This document shows positions 47,812-53,710 of a stretch of DNA of 53,710 nt, piece by piece. Numbering within the stretch: the stretch's first letter is position 1; each line of letters starts with the position of its first letter. The DNA is from Marivivens sp. (GTDB taxonomy: Bacteria; Pseudomonadota; Alphaproteobacteria; Rhodobacterales; Rhodobacteraceae), in contig JAURFB010000007.1 of assembly GCA_030827165.1 (NCBI GenBank), forward strand, positions 1 to 53,710. The letters are read 5' to 3'. Position numbers and translations under genes: made by a program. The notes under the pieces were generated by a model. It saw only the letters and a program-made list of their open reading frames with translations. It did no database searches and had not been told where the DNA came from.

Positions 47812-47880
47812 TTCGCACCCTTGTTATCCTGGCCCCCTGACCTTAGAACGCCGCCAAGCAGAGGCCAAGCGGGGGACGCG

Positions 47881-49143
47881 ATGAATATCCTCATCCTGGG
47901 AAGCGGCGGGCGCGAACACGCGATCGCCTGGGCCGTAAAGCAAAATCCCAAGTGCGACCGGCTGATTGTCGCCCCCGGAAACGCGGGGATCGCCGCCATC
48001 GCCGAATGCGCCGACATCGACATTCTCGACGGCGACACGGTCGCTGTCTTCGCCGAGGAAAACACAGTCGATTTCGTCATCATCGGCCCCGAAGCGCCCC
48101 TTGCGGCGGGTGTCGCCGACCGTTTGCGCGACGCAGGGCTTTCAGTTTTCGGACCTTCCGCGGCCGCAGCCCGTCTCGAAGCCTCGAAATCTTTCACAAA
48201 AGCGATCTGCGACGCCGCGCAGGCCCCGACGGCCGCCTATGCCCGTTTCACGCAGGCGGAAGCCGCGAAATCCTATGTCCGCGCCCAAGGCGCCCCCATC
48301 GTCGTCAAGGCTGACGGCCTCGCCGCGGGCAAGGGCGTGATTGTGGCGATTACCGAAATCGAAGCGCTCGACGCCATCGACGACATGTTCGGCGGCGAAT
48401 TCGGCGCGGCCGGCGCCGAGGTCGTGATCGAAGAGTTCATGGACGGCGAGGAGGGTTCGCTCTTCGTCCTCGTCGACGGCGAAACTGTCCTCCCGATTGG
48501 CACGGCACAGGATCACAAGCGCGTCGGCGACGGCGACACTGGCCCAAATACCGGTGGCATGGGCGCCTACTCGCCGGCTCCGGTCCTGAACAGCGCGGTT
48601 GAGAAACGCGCCCTCGACGAAATCGTCCGGCCGACCATGGCCGAAATGGCCCGCCGCGGAATGCCCTATCAAGGGGTTCTCTATGTTGGCCTGATGATCA
48701 AGGACGGCGCTCCGCGGCTTGTGGAGTATAACGTGCGCTTTGGCGATCCCGAGTGCCAGGTCCTGATGATGCGCCTCGGCGCACAAGCGCTCGACCTGAT
48801 GCAGGCCTGCGCCGAGGGTCGCATTGCCGAGACCGCCCCCAACTGGGCTGACGATAACGCCATCACGGTCGTCATGGCCGCCAAGGGCTATCCCGGCGCC
48901 TATCAGAAAGGCAGCGAAATCAAAGGCCTGAGCAATATCGAGGAAAGCTCTTCGCAAATTGTCTTCCACGCGGGCACCACCGCCCAAAATGGCGCGATCC
49001 TCGCCACTGGCGGTCGTGTTCTGAATGTCACGGCCCGCGGCAAGACGCTCAAAGAAGCCCGCGACCGGGCCTATACGCTGGTAAATCGGATTGACTGGCC
49101 CGATGGCTTCTGCCGCACCGATATCGGCTGGCGCGCGCTCTGA
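47881..49143 (+). CDS. purD: Phosphoribosylamine-glycine ligase
   Basis: Second step of purine synthesis: ATP-dependent joining of glycine to phosphoribosylamine. It has 420 residues. It starts MNILILGSGGREHAIAW. The ATP-grasp part includes PIVVKADGLAAGKGV, VVIEEFMDGEEGSLF, the DHKRVGDGDTGPNTGGMGAYSP signature and VEYNVRFGDPECQ with metal ligands. The C-terminal domain ends DIGWRAL. The frame is open far upstream through the antisense of xseA, but ATG 47881 is the conserved start. A palindromic repeat and a terminator follow. Confidence 0.97.
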   Translation: MNILILGSGGREHAIAWAVKQNPKCDRLIVAPGNAGIAAIAECADIDILDGDTVAVFAEENTVDFVIIGPEAPLAAGVADRLRDAGLSVFGPSAAAARLEASKSFTKAICDAAQAPTAAYARFTQAEAAKSYVRAQGAPIVVKADGLAAGKGVIVAITEIEALDAIDDMFGGEFGAAGAEVVIEEFMDGEEGSLFVLVDGETVLPIGTAQDHKRVGDGDTGPNTGGMGAYSPAPVLNSAVEKRALDEIVRPTMAEMARRGMPYQGVLYVGLMIKDGAPRLVEYNVRFGDPECQVLMMRLGAQALDLMQACAEGRIAETAPNWADDNAITVVMAAKGYPGAYQKGSEIKGLSNIEESSSQIVFHAGTTAQNGAILATGGRVLNVTARGKTLKEARDRAYTLVNRIDWPDGFCRTDIGWRAL

Positions 49144-49145
49144 TT

Positions 49146-49200
49146 CTTTTGGCCCCAAATACTCCGGGGGAGCGCCCGGAGGGCGCGGGGGCAGAGCCCC
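49146..49200 (-). repeat. Dispersed palindromic intergenic repeat, copy 2
   Basis: Inverted relative to the copy at 17479-17540. Read on the minus strand it gives GGGGCTCTGCCCC, an internal hairpin (GCGCCCTCCGGGCGC), CCCCCGGAGTATTT and GGCCAAAA. The block order is the same as in copy 1; only the inner hairpin differs. It starts 3 bases after the purD stop. Confidence 0.7.
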
Positions 49201-49206
49201 GAAACC

Positions 49207-49234
49207 AAAAGCCGCGCCCGTGGGCGCGGCTTTT
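49207..49234. terminator. Bidirectional terminator between purD and carD
   Basis: AAAAGCCGCGCCC / GGGCGCGGCTTTT is a perfect 13-bp stem with A and T runs on the two flanks, placed between convergent genes, so it can end transcription from both sides. Confidence 0.9.
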
Positions 49235-49255
49235 GTTTAACGCTGAACAATCCAA

Positions 49256-49762
49256 TCAGGCAGCGCGGCCAACCAGCACCGAGTCAATCTCTTTGGCGGC
49301 GGCAATCTCGTCGTTTCCGGCCACCGCGGCGATCTCGCGCGTCAGACGCTCGAGCGCGGCTTCATAGAGCTGACGCTCGGAATAGCTCTGCTCGCGCTGA
49401 TCATCGGCGCGATGCAGGTCGCGCACCACCTCGGCGATCGCAATCAGATCGCCCGAATTGATCTTCTGTTCGTATTCCTGCGCCCGGCGCGACCACATGG
49501 CCTTCTTGACCTTGGCTTTGCCCTTCAGCGTCTTCATCGCATGAGCCACGATATCGGGCGAGGACAGCCCCCGCATCCCAATCTCCAACGCCTTGTTGGT
49601 CGGAACGCGAAGGGTCATCTTGTCCTTCTCGAAAGAGATGACAAACAGTTCCAGCTCAAAGCCCGCAACTTCTTGCTTCTCGATCGACACGATCTTGCCG
49701 ACCCCATGCGCGGGATAAACAACAAATTCGTTGGGGCTGAACTCGGCTTTCTTCTTGGTCAT
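49256..49762 (-). CDS. carD: CarD family transcriptional regulator
   Basis: A 168-residue protein with the CarD/CdnL/TRCF RNA-polymerase-interacting domain at about 8-65 (FVVYPAHGVGKIVSIEKQEVAG, VISFEKDKMTLRVP) and a helical C-terminal DNA-contacting domain (RRAQEYEQKINSGDLIAIAEVVRDL). CarD binds the RNA polymerase beta subunit and stabilises open promoter complexes. A perfect TATAAT lies about 118 bases upstream. It lies downstream of fdxA, the S4 gene and the helicase, a familiar alphaproteobacterial order. Confidence 0.95.
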   Translation of the reverse strand: MTKKKAEFSPNEFVVYPAHGVGKIVSIEKQEVAGFELELFVISFEKDKMTLRVPTNKALEIGMRGLSSPDIVAHAMKTLKGKAKVKKAMWSRRAQEYEQKINSGDLIAIAEVVRDLHRADDQREQSYSERQLYEAALERLTREIAAVAGNDEIAAAKEIDSVLVGRAA

Positions 49763-49879
49763 ATTTGTCCTTTCGGCGCCTGGGGCTGCCCGACAAAAGA
49801 ACCGGCGGAGACAAGAGCCTCTCTCCGTCGGGTCGGATCGTCTGGTTTTTCAGGTCAGTTTTCTGGCAACATCAACCAC

Positions 49880-49885
49880 ATTATA
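49880..49885 (-). promoter_or_regulatory. Probable carD promoter -10 element
   Basis: On the minus strand a perfect TATAAT lies in the 251-base gap between fdxA and carD, with only a weak TTTCGC at -35 spacing. It implies that carD can be expressed independently of fdxA, with a leader of about 110 bases. A promoter relying on a good -10 and weak -35 would itself suit CarD action. Confidence 0.45.
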
Positions 49886-50013
49886 CCACAAAATTGGCCC
49901 CCGCGAAAGCGGCCCAACTTGGCATTCTGCAAGTGCGAAAAGCCCTGTAAACATTGATATTTCAGAGGCTTCAACAGCGCGTCGTGACCGAATCACCCGC
50001 CTCTGGAGCAAGC

Positions 50014-50349
50014 TCAGCCGCCGGCGCCCGGCTTTTCCGAGAAGATATCCATCTTGCCCGGCTTGCCATCCATCTCCTCGGCATCCGGAAGCGGATCCTT
50101 GCGGGTGATGATGACCGGCCACATCTCGGCGTATTTGCGGTTGAACTCGACCCATTTCTCCATATCCGGCTCGGTATCGGGGCGGATCGCGTCGGCGGGG
50201 CACTCGGGTTCGCAGACGCCGCAATCGATACATTCGTCGGGATGGATGACCAGCATGTTCTCGCCCTCGTAGAAACAGTCCACCGGGCATACCTCGACAC
50301 AGTCGGTGTATTTGCAGGCGATGCAGGAGTCGTTGACGATATAGGTCAT
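50014..50349 (-). CDS. fdxA: Seven-iron ferredoxin FdxA
   Basis: Small electron carrier of 111 residues with one [3Fe-4S] and one [4Fe-4S] cluster. By analogy with Azotobacter FdI, Cys9, Cys17 and Cys50 would hold the 3Fe cluster and Cys21, Cys40, Cys43 and Cys46 the 4Fe cluster. Motifs [17 protein letters not shown] and [12 protein letters not shown] show these. The C-terminal extension ([18 protein letters not shown]) is family-typical. It lies between the S4 gene and carD on the same strand. Confidence 0.95.
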   Translation of the reverse strand: MTYIVNDSCIACKYTDCVEVCPVDCFYEGENMLVIHPDECIDCGVCEPECPADAIRPDTEPDMEKWVEFNRKYAEMWPVIITRKDPLPDAEEMDGKPGKMDIFSEKPGAGG

Positions 50350-50401
50350 GGGCTTTGGTCCATTTCGGCTTTCGGGCGATTAGCTAGGCCAAGAGGCGCG
50401 C

Positions 50402-50794
50402 TCATTCAAGGTCGAAAGGGCGGCGGGCGGGATCAAATGCGGCGGCATTCTCCCGGTCCTTGCGGCTAGGCCGCCCTTTTCCGTCATAACCGGGGTTGTG
50501 CTCTGGGCGTGGCTCCGGCTCGGGCGAGAGATCTTCATAAAGGCTCTGGGCCTCGAACGCAGGCCCGCGCCGCTCGCCGCAGGCGCGGATGCGGACGACT
50601 TTGACATCGCCCTCTTTCACAAAAGTAAGGACCATGCCCGGGCCAACCGCCCGCGAGATCTTGCTCACCGGTATCCCATCAACCCGAACCTTGCCCGCCG
50701 CAACGACCGAGGCCGCCAGCGTGCGCGTTTTGAAGAATCGCGCCTGCCAGAGCCATTTGTCGATGCGGATGCTCGGCCTCGTCTCCTGCGTCAC
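50402..50794 (-). CDS. S4 domain RNA-binding protein (HslR-like)
   Basis: A 130-residue protein whose residues about 9-70 form an S4 RNA-binding domain (IRIDKWLWQARFFKTRTLA, GKVRVDGIPVSKISRAVGPG). A basic, Arg/Pro-rich tail follows. HslR in E. coli binds stalled 50S subunits carrying nascent chains. The ATG at 50794 overlaps the helicase stop by 4 bases, so the two are translationally coupled and may act together on RNA. Confidence 0.92.
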   Translation of the reverse strand: MTQETRPSIRIDKWLWQARFFKTRTLAASVVAAGKVRVDGIPVSKISRAVGPGMVLTFVKEGDVKVVRIRACGERRGPAFEAQSLYEDLSPEPEPRPEHNPGYDGKGRPSRKDRENAAAFDPARRPFDLE

Positions 50795-53547
50795 TTGGTC
50801 TTGAAACCGGCCAGCGCCGCGGCGAAGGGATTATCGGGGTCGATTTTCTTCTCACGCTGCGGTCGCGCCTCAAAGGCCTTTGGCTTGATGTCGCCTTCGG
50901 GCTTTTTGCCCTTGTGTCGATCCCTCTTGCCGCCCTTTCCGCGCGGACGTTCGCCGCCCTCGGCCGGCTTGCCGCCTTCGCGGCGCTTGTCGCGCGGCGG
51001 ACGGGCGGCCCGTTCGGGCCGTGCGGCGCGGCCACCCCAGGTAAAGGTGAAAAAGACATCGACCTCGGGCGCGACCTCTGCCTCGGGCGCAGCCTCGGCG
51101 GCCTCGGCAGCTTCGGGGGCGGCGATCTCGACCGCTTCAGTGCCCTCGACGGGCGCTTCGACGACAGGTTTGACCTTGGGCCGCTCGCCGCGCTCGGCCT
51201 TGTAGCCGAGGCCCTGCAGCAGGTCGGCAAACTGATCGAGCGTCATTCCGGTAATCGACAGCATATCGGGATTGGCCTCAAAGCCGCCCTTGCTGTCCTT
51301 GTCGCGCAGCATATCTGCCAGGCGCTCGAGCATATCGATGCGGATCGCGCGGGCGCCGGCGGCGCGGTAGCCTGCCATGGCATAGGTGCCCGGAACAAGG
51401 CCATCGACGGTCGGAACAGTCACAAGGCCCGGCGGCGGTGCTTCGGGGAAATCATCCAGCCCTTTGGAAAGGCTCCACAAAACAAGGCGCAGACGGGTTG
51501 GCGCGGGCTTCAGAAGAAGCGGCATGAAGATAGTGAATTGGCCGAAGCGCACGCCATGTTTGCGCAGCGCGCCGCGGGCGTCTTGATCGAGCGATTTCAC
51601 ATCCTCGGCAACCTCGCCGCGCGGGACGATGCCAAAGCCCTCGCCCAAACGGAATGCAAAGCCCTTGGCCATGCCGCTCAGAGCCTCGTCGCGCTGCAGG
51701 GCGATCATCGGCTCGAAGAGGGCCGCGACCTTGCGGTCGATGAAATGCTGGAGACGGCGCTGGACTTTCTGGGCCACGTCTTCGCCAGCCTCGTCATCGA
51801 CGAAGGCCACGGCAACGGGCTTGAGCGCATCGGCGCCGGCAGTCAGCTTGCCGACCGCCTCGGTGCCCCACATGAGGCCGCCCTGCTCGGTGAAATCGAT
51901 CTCGGTGTCGGGCGCATTATAGAAACGGTCCGCACGCAGATGGAAATGCGGCGCCAGCGCCTGCGCGCTTGCCTGCCGCAGGGTCTTGGCCTCATCGGGG
52001 CTTCCGGCCTTGTCCATCCGGAAACGGAATCCCTCCAAACGACCGACGAACTCGCCGTCGACCGTCACTTCACCCTTGTCGTTCACGTCGGCCACAAGGC
52101 CCTCCTTCTGCTTGAGCCGGCGAAGCAGAACACTGGTCCGCCGGTCCACAAATCTTTGGGTCAGAGCAGCATGAAGCGCGTCTGACAGTCGGTCTTCTAC
52201 AGCGCGGGTTTCCTCGCGCCAATGGCTTTCGTCGGCCAGCCAGCCACGCCGCTGGGCCACGTAGGTCCACGTCCGGATATAGGCCAGACGCTTGGAGAGG
52301 GTGTCAATGTCGCCTTCTGTCCTGTCAATCCTGCGGACCTGACGGGCGAACCAATCCTGCGGAACGTGACCATATTGATGCAAATCCTTGAAGATTTCGC
52401 CGAGAAGCGCGGCGTGTTCGCCCCGGCTGATGCCTCGGAAATCGGGAATCCGGCAGACATTCCAAAGAAGCTCGACCGATTTGCCATCACTGGCACGGGT
52501 AGCCACTTCGGCATCGGCGGCGAGCGTGCGAAGCGCCGCCAGATCGTCGGATTCCCGCACACGCGTCAGCCAGCCATTGTCGGTTTTGGCCTTAAGGCTC
52601 TGCAAAAGGCGGCCGACCGAGCCGAACTGCAGCGCCGAGTTGCGCCACTGGAGCTTCTTGACGGGGCGGAACTGGTGGTTCTCGATCGCCTCGATCACGT
52701 CCGGTTCCAGTTCGGGCGCCTCGCCTGTGACCCCGAAGGTGCCATGCGTCATGTGCCGACCGGCGCGGCCGGCGATCTGGGCAAGCTCGTCAGGCGCAAG
52801 CGGGCGCATCCGATGCCCGTCGAACTTGGTCAGGGATGAAAAGGCGACGTGGGTCACATCGAGATTAAGCCCCATGCCGATCGCATCGGTAGCGACGAGG
52901 AAATCCACATCGCCATTTTGATACATGTCGACCTGCGCATTGCGGGTGCGGGGGCTGAGTGCGCCCATGACCACCGCTGCGCCGCCCTTGGTGCGGCGCA
53001 GGAGTTCGGCAATCGCATAGATATTTTCAACAGAAAAGCCGACAATTGCCGTTCTTCCGGGCATTCGGCTTATCTTTTTCGAACCTGAGTAGGTTAAAGT
53101 CGAAAACCGCTCGCGGTGCAGGAATTGAACCCCGGGCACCAGCGCCGTGATGGCGCTGCGCATGGTTTCCGAGCCCAGAAACAACGTCTCGTGCAGGCCG
53201 CGCGCGTGCAAGAGCCGGTCGGTGAAGATGTGGCCGCGCTCGGGATCGGCGCAAAGCTGGATCTCGTCCACCGCGAGGAAATCGCAGCCCATCCCTCTGG
53301 GCATCGCCTCGACCGTGCAGACCCAATATTGAACCCGCTCAGGGACGATCCGCTCTTCGCCCGTGACAAGCGCGACCACCGACGGCCCCCGCAACGCGAC
53401 GATCCGGTCATAAACCTCGCGCGCCAGGAGCCGCAGCGGCAGGCCAATAACGCCCGAGCGATGCGCGAGCATCCGCTCGATGGCGTAATGGGTCTTGCCG
53501 GTATTGGTCGGCCCCAGAACGGCGGTTGTCCGGGAAGGCGTGCGCAT
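50791..53547 (-). CDS. Suv3-like DExH RNA helicase with low-complexity tail
   Basis: A 918-residue superfamily 2 helicase resembling mitochondrial SUV3. Walker A GPTNTGKT is at 12-19, DEIQ at 94-97, and motif VI-like QIAGRAGR is at about 260. A long alphaproteobacterial C-terminal extension follows. The last 80 or so residues are rich in Ala/Glu then Arg/Lys/Gly/Pro (RAARPERAARPP, GGERPRGKGGKRDRH), likely a disordered RNA-binding tail. It is coupled to the S4 gene downstream. Direct evidence for RNA unwinding in bacteria is limited, so the activity is inferred from SUV3. Confidence 0.93.
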   Translation of the reverse strand: MRTPSRTTAVLGPTNTGKTHYAIERMLAHRSGVIGLPLRLLAREVYDRIVALRGPSVVALVTGEERIVPERVQYWVCTVEAMPRGMGCDFLAVDEIQLCADPERGHIFTDRLLHARGLHETLFLGSETMRSAITALVPGVQFLHRERFSTLTYSGSKKISRMPGRTAIVGFSVENIYAIAELLRRTKGGAAVVMGALSPRTRNAQVDMYQNGDVDFLVATDAIGMGLNLDVTHVAFSSLTKFDGHRMRPLAPDELAQIAGRAGRHMTHGTFGVTGEAPELEPDVIEAIENHQFRPVKKLQWRNSALQFGSVGRLLQSLKAKTDNGWLTRVRESDDLAALRTLAADAEVATRASDGKSVELLWNVCRIPDFRGISRGEHAALLGEIFKDLHQYGHVPQDWFARQVRRIDRTEGDIDTLSKRLAYIRTWTYVAQRRGWLADESHWREETRAVEDRLSDALHAALTQRFVDRRTSVLLRRLKQKEGLVADVNDKGEVTVDGEFVGRLEGFRFRMDKAGSPDEAKTLRQASAQALAPHFHLRADRFYNAPDTEIDFTEQGGLMWGTEAVGKLTAGADALKPVAVAFVDDEAGEDVAQKVQRRLQHFIDRKVAALFEPMIALQRDEALSGMAKGFAFRLGEGFGIVPRGEVAEDVKSLDQDARGALRKHGVRFGQFTIFMPLLLKPAPTRLRLVLWSLSKGLDDFPEAPPPGLVTVPTVDGLVPGTYAMAGYRAAGARAIRIDMLERLADMLRDKDSKGGFEANPDMLSITGMTLDQFADLLQGLGYKAERGERPKVKPVVEAPVEGTEAVEIAAPEAAEAAEAAPEAEVAPEVDVFFTFTWGGRAARPERAARPPRDKRREGGKPAEGGERPRGKGGKRDRHKGKKPEGDIKPKAFEARPQREKKIDPDNPFAAALAGFKTK

Positions 53548-53644
53548 GATTGTCCCGAGTTTGAAGGTGGCAGCGTCGCGGAGTCATTTAGGGGTGGGGC
53601 GGAAAGGTCAAGGACCGGCGCCGGATTTCCGGGAATTAGCCGCC

Positions 53645-53687
53645 AAACTGTGAAATTCTGCGGGAATCAGGAAAATCCGCACAGTTT
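53645..53687. repeat. Interrupted inverted repeat upstream of the helicase gene
   Basis: In the 163-base stretch before the right edge, AAACTG (53645-53650) pairs with CAGTTT (53682-53687), and TGCGG (53659-53663) pairs with CCGCA (53677-53681). This gives an 11-bp stem with an 8-base bulge on one side. No coding frame is supported in 53548-53710. It could be the terminator or operator of a gene outside the window. Confidence 0.4.
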
Positions 53688-53710
53688 CCGCCACGGCAAA
53701 TTTGAAACGC

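Noticed and set aside
46819..47880. A long in-frame extension ahead of purD
   Set aside because: It lies antisense to xseA, and the purD N-terminus MNILILGSGGREHA at 47881 is the conserved family start.
49896..49915. Terminator for fdxA formed by the GGGCCGC-TTTC-GCGGGGGCC region on the minus strand
   Set aside because: Only four base pairs (CCGC/GCGG) form cleanly before mismatches, so I do not call it a terminator.

Overview
The window is GC-rich, densely coding chromosomal DNA of an alphaproteobacterium, most likely in the Rhodobacteraceae/Paracoccaceae. The evidence is an aa3-type cytochrome oxidase subunit I, FolE2, a SAM-II riboswitch ahead of metZ, a DUF6446 gene inside a glyQ...glyS operon, and a helicase / S4 / 7Fe-ferredoxin / CarD block. 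It holds about 50 protein genes and one tRNA. I see no insertion sequence, prophage, CRISPR array, rRNA operon or plasmid function. The longest gap between genes is about 250 bases, so no stretch over 300 bases lacks a gene.

Layout: (1) 1-4425, a tight forward operon: D-Ala-D-Ala carboxypeptidase (cut by the left edge), tmk, holB, TatD nuclease and a metallo-beta-lactamase-fold hydrolase. (2) 4456-10474: AEC transporter, tRNA-Leu(GAG), a DUF2306 membrane protein divergent from a membrane-bound LytTR regulator, lipB, ctaD, a PcaC-like protein and a DUF2244 protein. (3) 10478-17477: flavodoxin-fold oxidoreductase, YqeY, carA, a two-piece (apparently frameshifted) GspE-N/GT2 glycosyltransferase behind a CtrA-like site, a GntR regulator, a HAD nucleotidase and a UbiH-type hydroxylase. 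(4) 17543-22342: class V aminotransferase, two Lrp-type regulators divergent from ilvC, a host-attachment-family protein and a DMT exporter. (5) 22339-26357: folB-folP-glmM operon and a SleB-type wall hydrolase. (6) 26522-33511: reverse operon glyQ, fkbM-type methyltransferase, DUF6446, glyS, then a PPDK-like protein with a degenerate ATP-grasp half. (7) 33691-43361: a nonsense-interrupted SPOR/peptidoglycan-binding/pseudoprotease gene, a ThDP decarboxylase, trkH, folE2, metZ under a SAM-II riboswitch, GST, yciB and a DMT transporter. (8) 43374-53547: ftsY, lysoplasmalogenase, AlkB-like hydroxylase, xseA, purD, then carD, fdxA, S4 and Suv3-like helicase.

Most genes are housekeeping. They cover nucleotide synthesis (tmk, carA, purD), folate (folE2, folB, folP), branched-chain amino acids and methionine (ilvC, metZ), glycine charging (glyQ, glyS), DNA metabolism (holB, xseA), secretion (ftsY) and the cell wall (dac, glmM, sleB). 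The points most worth a second look are the PPDK-like protein with intact PEP and phosphohistidine parts but eroded ATP-site signatures; its co-transcription with glyQ/fkbM/DUF6446/glyS; the FolB fused to an unexplained C-terminal half; the two interrupted envelope-related genes; the SAM-II switch with its terminator; and a palindromic intergenic repeat present twice. I see no clearly new multi-gene system. The glyQ-fkbM-DUF6446-glyS-ppdK unit is the best candidate for an uncharacterised functional association.
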